Source of the DNA: Aristaeella lactis
GTDB taxonomy: Bacteria; Bacillota; Clostridia; Christensenellales; Aristaeellaceae
Assembly: GCF_018118585.1 (NCBI RefSeq)
Contig: NZ_CP069421.1
Location: forward strand, 1,860,001-1,924,000
Reading direction: 5' to 3'
DNA length: 64,000 nt
Within the stretch, counting starts at the first letter, position 1. Each line of letters starts with the position of its first letter. A program made the position numbers and the translations under genes. The notes beneath the pieces were generated by a model. The model made no database searches, was not told where the DNA came from, and saw only the letters and a list, made by a program, of their open reading frames with translations. Of the stretch, positions 15,669-24,510 are shown one piece after another.

Positions 15669-16838
15669 TTTCATAAGGCTCCTTATGCTCTCCCCGATGT
15701 TCCCTTCCTCCAGATCGTTCAGGTCAATGATCCGGATGTTCAGTTCCGCGGCGCGGTTTCGGGCAGATGCCCCCGCGGGTTCCGCGGTCACAATGGCCGC
15801 CCGGGCAATCTCCCCGCCGAAGCGGTCCCGGAGCACCGCCAGTTCGTTCAGCGCCTCGGTCCGGATCATGCAGGTTTTGCAGCTGATGAACACCGGCGTG
15901 ATCCCCCGGGTGCACATCACATCCAGCTCGTTGGACACCGCGTTGTCCCGGTCATCCCCGTTCCAGTCCACCACCGCGCTGGTCCGTACATCGTTGAACA
16001 TGCCGGTATCCAGGCACGCTTTGTAGATATACAGTTCCAGTACGCTGCCCACGTCCCGCAGCCATGCCCGGATCTGCGGATCCCGGAAATAGAACTCCAC
16101 GCTCTCCTCCGGCACGATCTTCAGTCCGGAGATCATCCGGATTTTTTCCAGGTCCCGGAACGCTTCCTCCGGCGCCGTCAGCCGGGCGCCCTGTTCTCCC
16201 TTGACGGTGTAGTCTCCCTGCACGCTCAGGGAATAGGTTCCGTCCTCCCGTGCGGCCGATACGCGCTGGATGTAGGTAACGATCTTATCCCACCTGCGCC
16301 GGTACTTCAGGAAAACCTCAAAGAACGGATCAATATCCTCCATATACCGGGACAGGATGCTGTTGTCCACCCGGCCTTTGCGCATGGATCCGCCGGCCAT
16401 CAGGAAACAGTCCTCCACCGAGAAGGTGATATCGCATACGTAACCGTGCATGGACGGCGCGTTCTGGATACTGTAAAACTTATTCATCGTGCGGCTGTAG
16501 GTGACCACGGGGATTGCTGCCTCGGAGCAGGCCAGTCCGGCCGCGAACAGCACCGCGTCCGTTCCGCCTGTGATATCCATCACAGCGTCCGGATGATCCT
16601 TCAGGATGGCGCGGAACAGTTCCAGGATCTTCTGTGTATCATAGATGTTCACATACAGGAACTCCATCGCGGCCTCGATCCCGCGGTGGGCAAAGTAATC
16701 CTTCAGCTGCCTCCAGGCATGCTCCGGCGTTCCCTCCGGACAGACATAGATCACCTCTTCCGGATGAAAGATCTCCACACCCAGCACATTTTCCAGCGGG
16801 CGTTCGTCAAACAGTTCAACCAGCGTCTTTACTTCCAT
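15666..16838 (-). CDS. CARF-domain nuclease of the Card1/Can2 (DUF1887) type
   Basis: A 390-residue protein. Residues 1 to about 150 form a CARF-like Rossmann domain with DITGGTDAVLFAAGLA (88-103), the loop that binds cyclic oligoadenylate in this superfamily. The C-terminal domain carries a PD-(D/E)xK nuclease signature: E268, ELD (304-306) and FISCK (317-321), as in Card1/Can2 ancillary nucleases of type III CRISPR systems that cut single-stranded RNA and DNA when bound to cA4. No cas gene or CRISPR array is in this window, so it is an orphan here. The start at 16838 is ATG. A SpoU methyltransferase gene lies 34 bp upstream on the same strand. Confidence 0.8.
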   Translation of the reverse strand: MEVKTLVELFDERPLENVLGVEIFHPEEVIYVCPEGTPEHAWRQLKDYFAHRGIEAAMEFLYVNIYDTQKILELFRAILKDHPDAVMDITGGTDAVLFAAGLACSEAAIPVVTYSRTMNKFYSIQNAPSMHGYVCDITFSVEDCFLMAGGSMRKGRVDNSILSRYMEDIDPFFEVFLKYRRRWDKIVTYIQRVSAAREDGTYSLSVQGDYTVKGEQGARLTAPEEAFRDLEKIRMISGLKIVPEESVEFYFRDPQIRAWLRDVGSVLELYIYKACLDTGMFNDVRTSAVVDWNGDDRDNAVSNELDVMCTRGITPVFISCKTCMIRTEALNELAVLRDRFGGEIARAAIVTAEPAGASARNRAAELNIRIIDLNDLEEGNIGESIRSLMK

Positions 16839-16872
16839 CTGTGATGCCTTTCTCCTGTCCGGATCCAGTTTT

Positions 16873-17706
16873 TTATTTCAGCCCTTTGGCAAGGCGCTGC
16901 CGGCTGATTTCATAGAAACAGACGGTGGCGGCGCTTCCGGCGTTCAGCGAGGAAGCCGCGCCGAAGATCGGGATCTTCGCCAGCACATCGCATCCGTCTT
17001 TCCAGGCCCGGGACAGGCCGAAAGTCTCATTGCCGATGGCCAGGGCAACCGGGCCGGTCAGGTCGATCTCATCAAGGTTCTTTGTTCCGTGGGCGCTCGT
17101 CCCAACGATCAGCGGCTTTTCCGGCCGTGCATGGAGCCACTCCAGGGCCCCCTCCGCGCTGGGCATCTCCGTAAAGGGAATGGCAAACACCGTGCCCACG
17201 CTGGCGCGGATGCACTGCGGATCATAAAAGTCCGCGGCATGGCCGGTAACGATAACCCCCGTTCCGCCAAAGGCGTCGGCGGAGCGGAGGAAGGTTCCCA
17301 GGTTTCCGGGGGACGCCGGGCGGTCAAAGACAGCATACAGCAGCGGCATGCTGCTTTCGGAAGCCTTCTCTTCGATCCGTTCCAGTCCGTCCGTACGTTC
17401 ACGGACAAGGGCAATGATCTCGCAGCTCTCTTCCCGGTCGGAAAGATCCGCATGCATGCCTTCCTCCATCTGATAAAGAACTTCCGGCTTCGCTTTCGCG
17501 ATCATATCCTCCGCCCATCCGGACAGACGGCGTCCGTCAGCCACCGCCATGGCGGCAAACTCCCAGTTATGGCGGATAGCCTGCTCCACCATCTGCACGC
17601 CTTCCATAAAGGCAAGCTTCTGTCTGGTACGTTTTTCGCGGTTGCGTTTAAGCGTTTCGAACCGCTGGTATTCCGCTCCGCGCGCATACATGCGTTCAAT
17701 CTTCAT
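16873..17706 (-). CDS. TrmH/SpoU-family RNA 2'-O-methyltransferase
   Basis: A 277-residue SPOUT methyltransferase. The knot motifs are clear: NLGTFLRSADAFG, IGNETFGLS and IPIFGAASSLNAGSAATVC near the C-terminus, where S-adenosylmethionine binds. The N-terminal 100 residues form the substrate-binding part. The target (rRNA or tRNA ribose) cannot be named from sequence. It is followed 34 bp later by the CARF nuclease gene on the same strand; co-transcription is possible. Confidence 0.9.
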   Translation of the reverse strand: MKIERMYARGAEYQRFETLKRNREKRTRQKLAFMEGVQMVEQAIRHNWEFAAMAVADGRRLSGWAEDMIAKAKPEVLYQMEEGMHADLSDREESCEIIALVRERTDGLERIEEKASESSMPLLYAVFDRPASPGNLGTFLRSADAFGGTGVIVTGHAADFYDPQCIRASVGTVFAIPFTEMPSAEGALEWLHARPEKPLIVGTSAHGTKNLDEIDLTGPVALAIGNETFGLSRAWKDGCDVLAKIPIFGAASSLNAGSAATVCFYEISRQRLAKGLK

Positions 17707-17807
17707 CTGCCGGTACTCCTGTTAAATAGAGGTTTGGATCTGTCTGGATTGTAGCATACGCCGTGAGCGCCCGCAAGAAGCGTGATATTATCTGCATTCC
17801 GGAGCAC

Positions 17808-17842
17808 TTAATTGTTCATTGTTCATTGTTCATTGTTAATTG
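17808..17842 (+). repeat. Heptamer tandem array (TTCATTG type), five units
   Basis: Exactly 35 bp: TTAATTG, three TTCATTG, TTAATTG. It lies between the DUF3021 stop and the methyltransferase promoter region. Confidence 0.85.
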
Positions 17843-17878
17843 ACAAGCAGCGGAGCTTCCGCTCCGCTGCCTCATCAA

Positions 17879-18358
17879 TTACTTCTTTTCCCTTTTCTTG
17901 TATTTCTCCAGCGCTTCCTGCAGCTTATTGTTCTCCGATATTTCCTTTGTCCGGGTCAGTATGGTCATGATAACCATAGCCACTGCAAAGAATGCACCAA
18001 AGAAAATCCAGGCCCTGGTCGCGTCTGCCGGGAACCATTTGAACAGGCGGCTCATAATGAATACACCCAGGATAACAACGAAGAAATAGAGGGTTTTCCG
18101 CAGGAAGACGCTCATGTTTTTGATCCACCGGTCTGTCAGGAGCACGTCCTTGACGATGACGGAAAAAACAGCGAGCAGCAGGAACTGCACCACGATCTCG
18201 AGCGGTATACCGCGCTTCCCGAGGCCGAACACTGGGCTGAACTGCGCCACACCGTCTCCCAGCAGGTAGCTCATCAGGGCGAGCGTCACGATGCCCCCTC
18301 CGAAGCTTGCCATGATTTCCTTGATAAGCCAGTTGAGGTATTTCAGTTTTTCTTTCAT
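17879..18358 (-). CDS. DUF3021 membrane protein
   Basis: A 159-residue protein with four predicted membrane segments and a charged C-terminal tail (EKYKKREKK). It matches the DUF3021 pattern, which is nearly always encoded next to a LytTR DNA-binding protein, as here (1 bp gap). Such pairs are thought to form a membrane-inhibitor/transcription-factor switch, often for an ABC exporter. It is the last gene of the ABC-LytTR operon. Confidence 0.8.
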   Translation of the reverse strand: MKEKLKYLNWLIKEIMASFGGGIVTLALMSYLLGDGVAQFSPVFGLGKRGIPLEIVVQFLLLAVFSVIVKDVLLTDRWIKNMSVFLRKTLYFFVVILGVFIMSRLFKWFPADATRAWIFFGAFFAVAMVIMTILTRTKEISENNKLQEALEKYKKREKK

Positions 18359-18359
18359 C

Positions 18360-18800
18360 TTACCTCACCCCCAGCTTTGCGCGCAGCTCGTCGGCGTACA
18401 TCCGGGAAACCATGATCTGTTCCCCGTTTTTCAGTGTCAGCTTGATCTTTCGGTTGATATCGGCTTTCAGGCTCTTGATCATCCTCAGGTTGACGATGCT
18501 CTGTTTACTGATCCGCAGGAAATCCCTTTCGAGAAGCTGTTCCTCCACCTCATACAGTTTCAGTTCCGACTCATACATGTCCGTCTCTGTATAGATGAAG
18601 GTTTTTCGCTCCACCGCTTCGATATACAGGATCTGATTGGCGTCCAGGATGTAGGTTTCCCCGTTCCTTTCCGCGCTGATCTGCATATCCAGCATCCGCA
18701 TCATGGCGATCATCTTCTCGATATCCTGGGACAACCTCGGGGCATGGATTGTCACGGATGTATCAGGATACTGATCGTTGATGTCGATATCTATCCTCAT
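18360..18800 (-). CDS. LytTR-domain DNA-binding protein
   Basis: A 146-residue regulator. Residues about 45-143 form a LytTR domain (ETYILDANQILYIEAVERKT ... FLRISKQSIVNLRMIKSL). There is no receiver domain, so it is not a classical two-component regulator; control probably comes from the adjacent DUF3021 protein. It abuts the permease gene upstream and DUF3021 downstream. Confidence 0.88.
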   Translation of the reverse strand: MRIDIDINDQYPDTSVTIHAPRLSQDIEKMIAMMRMLDMQISAERNGETYILDANQILYIEAVERKTFIYTETDMYESELKLYEVEEQLLERDFLRISKQSIVNLRMIKSLKADINRKIKLTLKNGEQIMVSRMYADELRAKLGVR

Positions 18801-19493
18801 TTACTCCAGTCCTTTTTTCCTGAAGGCGATAAAGAACATCACCACCGCCAGGACAGCATTCGCCGCCAGGATGGCAGCTCCATCCCATTTTATTTCAGCA
18901 AAGGACATAGCGTCAAGAAGGAACCGGGTCTGCTGGGTGTAAAGGAACCTGGCCACCTTTTCAATCCCGTCGTTGAACATGGCAAACATCGGAATGAAAG
19001 AGAGGATGATCATCGCCATAGCTCCTATGGAAGTGGCGGACATCTGGTTCTTTGAAGCAATACCGATCACGGCGCCGATCACAATGGAAATAATGAAGCC
19101 CGCGCCCATCACCAGGAAGAAGAAGGGCATCTCAGCCGCCGGAAAGGAAACGGCAAACAATACAGAACCGATCATGCTGATGATCCATACATAGGCGCCG
19201 ATACCCGTCAGATACTGTCCGGGCTTAACGTTGGACATCATCAGCACCCGGAGGGTGTTCTTCTCTTTTTCCTCCGCGATAATGGAAGACATCGCGGTCA
19301 GGGGCGCCATGGCCATATACATGGCGGCAAACATTTTGGTGTACATCAGTTCCGGTACTCCTTCCGGCCTGATGACCCGTTCCAGCACGAATGCAACCAC
19401 CGGCAGCAGTATCAGCTGAATCAGGACCGCCTTGTTTTTGAAGGTATCCTTCATCTGCTTTCTGATCATAACAAGAATATTATTCATGCTCAC
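18801..19493 (-). CDS. ABC transporter permease
   Basis: A 230-residue integral membrane protein with about six hydrophobic segments, in the ABC-2 style (long first extracytoplasmic loop, then SSIIAEEKEKNTLRVLMMS). Its start overlaps the ATPase stop by 4 bp (ATGA). It probably forms the channel of an exporter for a drug, peptide or lipid; the substrate is unknown. Confidence 0.85.
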   Translation of the reverse strand: MSMNNILVMIRKQMKDTFKNKAVLIQLILLPVVAFVLERVIRPEGVPELMYTKMFAAMYMAMAPLTAMSSIIAEEKEKNTLRVLMMSNVKPGQYLTGIGAYVWIISMIGSVLFAVSFPAAEMPFFFLVMGAGFIISIVIGAVIGIASKNQMSATSIGAMAMIILSFIPMFAMFNDGIEKVARFLYTQQTRFLLDAMSFAEIKWDGAAILAANAVLAVVMFFIAFRKKGLE

Positions 19494-20335
19494 TCTTCCT
19501 CCAGTTTTCTTCCTGTCAGTTCCAGGAATACGGTCTCCAGTGTCGGCTCTGAGGAATGGATGGTTTCCACCTTGTCCTCCTCCAGCAGTTTGCTGATCTC
19601 AGCCGCGGATTCCCTGCTGTGGGCCAGTTCCCTGTCCTCGCCCGTTTTCAGGTGAAGGACGATCTTCTTCTGGTGGTTAAACCGGCGGCAAATTTCTTCC
19701 GGCGCTCCCGTGTCCACGATCACGCCTTCATTCAGCAGGGCGACAGTGTCACAGAGTTTGGCCGCTTCCTCCATGTTGTGGGTCGTGAGGAAGATGGTGC
19801 AGCCGTGCTTTTTCTTATCCAGGATAATCCTGTGAATCTGTTTCATCGTCATCGGATCCAGGCCGGTTGTAGGCTCGTCCAGGAAGATGATTTCCGGGGA
19901 AACCATGAACACCCGTGCCAGCTGGAGCCGGACCCGCATGCCCTTGGACAGGCTGGAAGCGGGCTTTTTTGCGGAATCCTCCAGGCCCACCAGTTTCAGG
20001 GTTTCCATGATCTTTTCCTTCGGGGTACCGTAGATGTCCGCGAACACCTTCAGGTTGTCATAGCAGGACAGCCGTTCATATACGCCGAACTGGTCCATCA
20101 TGATGCCGATCTTCTTCTTATCCTCCCCCGTAAGATGCCTTACGTTTTTCTGGAGGATCATGGCCGATCCTCCGTCAAAAGCCAGCTGGCCGGTCAGGAT
20201 CTTGATCAGGGTCGTCTTTCCGGCGCCGGAGGGACCGAGCAGTCCGAAGATCTGGCCGTCCGGAATGTCAAAGCTGATTCCTGACAGGACCTTTTTGTCA
20301 GTGTAGGATTTTTCGATTCCAGTGCATTGAATCAT
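19490..20335 (-). CDS. ABC transporter ATP-binding protein
   Basis: A 281-residue ATPase: Walker A GPSGAGKTT, signature LSKGMRVRLQLARV, Walker B IIFLDEPTTGLD and switch TTHNMEEA. The ATG at 20335 has GGGAGG seven bases upstream; the longer frame to 20431 starts in non-coding sequence. First gene of the ATPase-permease-LytTR-DUF3021 operon. Confidence 0.92.
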   Translation of the reverse strand: MIQCTGIEKSYTDKKVLSGISFDIPDGQIFGLLGPSGAGKTTLIKILTGQLAFDGGSAMILQKNVRHLTGEDKKKIGIMMDQFGVYERLSCYDNLKVFADIYGTPKEKIMETLKLVGLEDSAKKPASSLSKGMRVRLQLARVFMVSPEIIFLDEPTTGLDPMTMKQIHRIILDKKKHGCTIFLTTHNMEEAAKLCDTVALLNEGVIVDTGAPEEICRRFNHQKKIVLHLKTGEDRELAHSRESAAEISKLLEEDKVETIHSSEPTLETVFLELTGRKLEEE

Positions 20336-20586
20336 GTCGTACCTCCCGTAATGCTTTTCGCAGGGCACACAATAGCAGAGTGAAAAGGAGGTTTCAACCT
20401 GCCGGAACGTATGTTGCCGGTTTCCGTGCATGAGATGCCGGATTCACAGGGTAAATGGCGGACGCCCTTCCCCCGCGCCCGAAAAACATAATTAATGCAA
20501 AGGGTTATCATTCCGGTGTGTCGAAATGATATTCCAGCTTTCTGCGAAGGAAGCCCATTCTTGAAGAATAGTGTTGGGAATGAATT

Positions 20587-21693
20587 ATGGACTTTAAACT
20601 GTTGATCATCAATCCCGGTTCCACCTCCACCAAGATCAGCCTCTTTGAAAACAAAAAGGAACTGTTCCAGAAAAGCCAGTTCCATGACGCGCCGGTTCTG
20701 CTGCAGTTCCCCCATGTGAACGGCCAGGTGCCTTTCCGCTACCAGGTGATCCTGGATATGCTGAAAGAGGAAGGGGTTGACCCCTCCGAAATCGATGTGT
20801 TTGTCGGCCGCGGCGGAAGCGCCTGCACACAGCCCAGCGGCGTAACGATCATCGACCAGAAGCTGTATGACGATACCGAAGCGGCTGTCGGCGGAAGTGA
20901 ACATGCCGCGAAGCTGGGCGTTATGCTTGCCTGGCGTTTCGCGCAGAATTATCATAAGCCGGCTTATACGCTGAACCCCACCAACGTGGATGAGTACTGT
21001 GATTACGCACGCCTTACCGGCATCCGCGGACTCTACCGCACGCCCCACTCCCATGTGCTGAACCCCAAGGCTGTCGCCGAAGCCCATGCCGAATCTCTCG
21101 GCAAACGGTATGAGGACTGCAATTTCATTGTGGGACATATTGACGGCGGTGTCACGGTCAGCACGCATTATCACGGAAAAATGATAGACGGCACCATGGG
21201 AGCCGACGGTGACGGTCCCTTTGCCCCCACCCGGATCGGCAGCGTACCGGTGCTGGAGCTGCTGGATTATCTTGAAACCCATCCCCTGGATGATGTGCGG
21301 CGGATGTGCTCCCGTTCCGGCGGATTCGTCAGCCTTTTCGGAACGTCCAACTCGGATACTGTCCACGCGTTGGTGGAACAGGGAGACAAAAAGGCAACGC
21401 TGGTCTGGAACACCATGATCTACCAGATCTGCAAGAGCATCGGCGAAATGAGCGCCGTGCTTTGCGGCAAGGTGGACGCCATCGTGCTTACCGGCGGCCT
21501 CATGCGCTTCAGGGATATCGAGGAAGGTATCCGGGAGCGCTGCGGCTGGATTGCTCCCATTGCCGTTTATCCTGGCGAGATGGAGCAGGAGGCCATGGCC
21601 TTCCCCGTGCTGAAGGTGCTTCGCGGCGAAGCCAAAGCGATTACTTACAGCGGAAAGAATGTATGGCAGGGCTTCGAAGGAATCGATCTGTAA
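20587..21693 (+). CDS. buk: Butyrate kinase
   Basis: A 368-residue acetokinase-family enzyme that interconverts butyryl phosphate plus ADP with butyrate plus ATP in fermentation (branched-chain acids are possible substrates). Family features include INPGSTSTKISLFE at the N-terminus, RGGSACTQPSG, HIDGGVTVSTH and GADGDGPFAPTR. Length matches Buk (about 355-370). No phosphotransbutyrylase gene is next to it, so it stands alone, with its own terminator behind. Confidence 0.92.
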   Translation: MDFKLLIINPGSTSTKISLFENKKELFQKSQFHDAPVLLQFPHVNGQVPFRYQVILDMLKEEGVDPSEIDVFVGRGGSACTQPSGVTIIDQKLYDDTEAAVGGSEHAAKLGVMLAWRFAQNYHKPAYTLNPTNVDEYCDYARLTGIRGLYRTPHSHVLNPKAVAEAHAESLGKRYEDCNFIVGHIDGGVTVSTHYHGKMIDGTMGADGDGPFAPTRIGSVPVLELLDYLETHPLDDVRRMCSRSGGFVSLFGTSNSDTVHALVEQGDKKATLVWNTMIYQICKSIGEMSAVLCGKVDAIVLTGGLMRFRDIEEGIRERCGWIAPIAVYPGEMEQEAMAFPVLKVLRGEAKAITYSGKNVWQGFEGIDL

Positions 21694-21705
21694 AGTGAAT
21701 CACGG

Positions 21706-21741
21706 CCGGGCCCGGGAGCTGCTTCCCGGGCCCGGATTTTT
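21706..21741 (+). terminator. Rho-independent terminator
   Basis: A 12-bp perfect GC-rich stem (CCGGGCCCGGGA) with a short loop, then ATTTTT. Confidence 0.85.
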
Positions 21742-21962
21742 GTCCAGACTGCAATGCATTGCAAATTGTATGCAGTTATGTTATTCTTTTTTCGTTGTCT
21801 GAAAGAAAAACCCGCACCTGAGTTCATAAGGCCTGTAGACCATCGCACGCTCCCCCGCGGCCGGCACGGCTGCATGGGCCTTATATTTTTTTATCAATGT
21901 GGAAGCATCGCAAGTCACAATCACATAAACCGGGGTTCCGGGGAGAAAAGGAGCGAATCCGA

Positions 21963-24059
21963 ATGCATAAAAAAGTCATTCCGGCCATGATCCTGCTGAT
22001 TGTCTTCCTCTTTACCTGCTGTGCGTCCGCGGAAGAGGACGAGGCATTCTATGATCCCTTTGAAGTGTATCAGGGCACCGTTGGGAATATTGCCTTTGCT
22101 TTCCCCGGAATCCCGCTGACTGTTTTCCATGACGCGGACAATGAGGGCGTATGGACCGACAGTCTGCAGATGTGGGGAAACTGTGCCTGGGACCGGGCGG
22201 AATACCAGCTCCGCTCCGCTGATATTGCGCCGCTGCTCGAAGGATTCAAAGAGCGTTACCCGGAAGACAGTGATGAGGAGAACACCTATCAGGCGCTGTA
22301 CAGTTTCGCGACCTACTTTATCTCCCAGTTGGGAGGAACTACAGACACGCCTGCTGTTGATCCTGAAAACCACCTGATGACCTTCTGCTACACCTATCCG
22401 GATACGCCGGACAGCACTTACAGGGCAAAGTGTTACCTGGATGGAACCTATGCCGTCTGCTTCAATATGAAGGAATGCGATGAATGTGAAAAGGCAATGT
22501 CCCTTTTCACGCCCCTCACGGAAGAAAAACAGGCCATGTTTGATTCCATCCGTTTCAAGCACCTGATAGACTTTTACGGTCTGCCGATGGTCTTCCCGCA
22601 GGAACCTGTCATGGGGAAGGACAAGGGAACTGTTTCTTCCGCTTTCTGCATGGCGGAGGATTATACCAATATAATGGCACAGTTTGTCCATGTAGGATTT
22701 ACATTCGGAGACTCCCCGGAAGAAGCTGAAAAAACCATGAAATCCATGTCGGAAAACGCGATGGAGATGTTCGGACCCGCCTCCATCCTGTCCGGTACCC
22801 TGTCCGGTGACGAATCCGAATGGACTTATGACTATGTCTTCATGCTGGACAGCCAGTACAACGAGATCCTCCCGGAAGCCTTTACCTGGCGCGGAAAAAC
22901 CATATCGGGAGAGAACGGCATCTGGTATCTGTTCTGCAATGATACCGAAACCGGCCGAGCCTGGCTGAACAGCATGATAGATCCCTCTCTTCAGCTGTCG
23001 CCCGATTCCGCGCTGTGGATGGATGAAAACCTGGTCCTCACCGGGGAGCAGCCGGCTGACGGCGAGCCCGTGTCCCTTCGCCGGTTCTGTAAAAACTTTA
23101 AAGCGCTGATGCTTACCGGTCCCGAGGGTATAGACGGCTATTCGGTCGACAGCGTCTCTGTCGGTGAGCCCGTCTGGAACAACGGTCAATGGAAACGGGT
23201 ACTGTACCTGGGATACTCGGATGAGTTCCTGGTTCTGTCTGTCTCTTCTGAGGAGGAAGACGCCCTGATCAATGAGATCGAGGTTTTTGTGAACGATCAG
23301 ACGGATGAATCCCTGTATGCCCTGCTTACCTCCTGGTGCGCTGAAGCTGCGGAATGCGAGCCTGCCGAATATCATCAGCTTCGGAAAAAGAAGACAGATG
23401 AGCTCATCAGTCTGAATATGCAGGGTAAACACTACACCCTGTCCGGAAGTCATGTGGACCCGGATGTTGAGATCGGTTTTAACCATATGTCCGTCAAGGC
23501 ACTGAACCCCGCGGCCCTGCCTGTCCTCGCCGATACGCTCGTGGGCATCACTCCCGCTGAACCGGTTAAAACCGTAAGGCAGTTCCGGGATGCATGGCAT
23601 AAGCTGAACCTGACTATTTTCCACGGCCAGTTCCTGCTTGAGGACCTGGACCCTGTCGCACAGGAAGACGGTACCTTTATGTATCCTTCCCTCTTCGGAA
23701 ACGGATCTGTTGTTTCGCTTATCACTAATGCAGAAAGCATTGACTCGGATATCATTTTTGCTTCAATCCATAGCCTGGACGGAGACACCGGTGAGGTGAT
23801 AGACGGCGGAATGCTTGCGCATGCCGCTCTGTCCGGAATGGAGCCGCAGCTCGCCTTCTATAACAGCATGATGCTGGCCGGAAATCTGAACTGGGATGAT
23901 CTGTATTATATGGACCCGGCCATTGGCTATAACGGGAAAATGCTCGCCTTCTATGTCAATGAATATGAAGGAGAGCCCTTCCCCCTTGCCCTTGTCATGG
24001 ATATGGCCCTGCAGGAAGCCCCAGCCGAAGAGGCCGTCTCCGCCTCCGACCCGGTCTGA
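21963..24059 (+). CDS. Large secreted protein of unknown function
   Basis: A 698-residue exported protein. The start at 21963 gives a good signal peptide (HKKVIPAMILLIVFLFTCCA, then SAEEDE); GGAG lies nine bases upstream. A cysteine pair at the signal end could allow lipidation. The mature part is strongly acidic and rich in Trp, Tyr and Met, with no recognised domain, repeat or anchor, and ends in a Pro/Glu/Ala-rich tail. It is a single-gene unit; a small hairpin spans its stop codon (24053-24075). Confidence 0.75.
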   Translation: MHKKVIPAMILLIVFLFTCCASAEEDEAFYDPFEVYQGTVGNIAFAFPGIPLTVFHDADNEGVWTDSLQMWGNCAWDRAEYQLRSADIAPLLEGFKERYPEDSDEENTYQALYSFATYFISQLGGTTDTPAVDPENHLMTFCYTYPDTPDSTYRAKCYLDGTYAVCFNMKECDECEKAMSLFTPLTEEKQAMFDSIRFKHLIDFYGLPMVFPQEPVMGKDKGTVSSAFCMAEDYTNIMAQFVHVGFTFGDSPEEAEKTMKSMSENAMEMFGPASILSGTLSGDESEWTYDYVFMLDSQYNEILPEAFTWRGKTISGENGIWYLFCNDTETGRAWLNSMIDPSLQLSPDSALWMDENLVLTGEQPADGEPVSLRRFCKNFKALMLTGPEGIDGYSVDSVSVGEPVWNNGQWKRVLYLGYSDEFLVLSVSSEEEDALINEIEVFVNDQTDESLYALLTSWCAEAAECEPAEYHQLRKKKTDELISLNMQGKHYTLSGSHVDPDVEIGFNHMSVKALNPAALPVLADTLVGITPAEPVKTVRQFRDAWHKLNLTIFHGQFLLEDLDPVAQEDGTFMYPSLFGNGSVVSLITNAESIDSDIIFASIHSLDGDTGEVIDGGMLAHAALSGMEPQLAFYNSMMLAGNLNWDDLYYMDPAIGYNGKMLAFYVNEYEGEPFPLALVMDMALQEAPAEEAVSASDPV

Positions 24060-24075
24060 ATAAAGTAATCAGACC
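24053..24075 (+). terminator. Hairpin across the stop codon
   Basis: GGTCTGA and TCAGACC flank a 9-nt loop overlapping the TGA of the secreted-protein gene; no T-run. Confidence 0.35.
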
Positions 24076-24078
24076 TCC

Positions 24079-24190
24079 TATCCGCAACCTCAATCTTCGC
24101 ACTGCTTGCTTGGAGCGCTTCGCATTGCTCGTTTCGGTTGACTCGCTCACCTCGTTTTCGCCTGTGGCGAATGACCCACTGGGTCACCTC
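24079..24190 (+). repeat. Dispersed structured repeat, family A, copy 2
   Basis: Contains CCGCAACCTCAAT (24082-24094), TTTCGGTTGACTCGCTCAC and the hairpin TGACCC-ACT-GGGTCA (24172-24186). Same order of modules as the copies at 3.9, 28.8 and 47.3 kb. Confidence 0.65.
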
Positions 24191-24250
24191 TCGGATCACT
24201 CCCCTCCTATCCGCGGCCTTCATCGGCACGGCGAGCCTTGCTGACAAGGG

Positions 24251-24297
24251 TGTCATTCTGAGCAAGCCTGCTTGCAGGCGCGTCGAAGAATTTCCCA
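24251..24297 (-). repeat. Dispersed repeat, family C, copy 2
   Basis: On the minus strand it reads GGGAAATTCTTCGACGCG, a small CCTGCAAGCAGG hairpin, then CTCAGAATGACA. This is the same framework as 6832-6870 and 38161-38189. Confidence 0.55.
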
Positions 24298-24334
24298 CGG
24301 ATTCAGATTAATACTGTTCCATCCGAAGGCATAA

Positions 24335-24363
24335 CACCCCGCAGAGCTATCCTCTGCGGGGTG
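24335..24363 (+). terminator. Strong hairpin before the XRE gene
   Basis: CACCCCGCAGAG pairs perfectly with CTCTGCGGGGTG (5-nt loop), followed by ATTTATA. It probably closes the region behind the secreted protein. Confidence 0.5.
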
Positions 24364-24510
24364 ATTTATACCTGACATTCATCATATCAATCGTTGTTTG
24401 AATCCCATATCTGCCCTTATTCAAGCATCTCTTGATTTACATTTCTCCTGCCGTCTGTGTATACTGTCCCTGTACCCGGCCGGGCAAACAGAAAACCGGA
24501 GGTAATGCAT

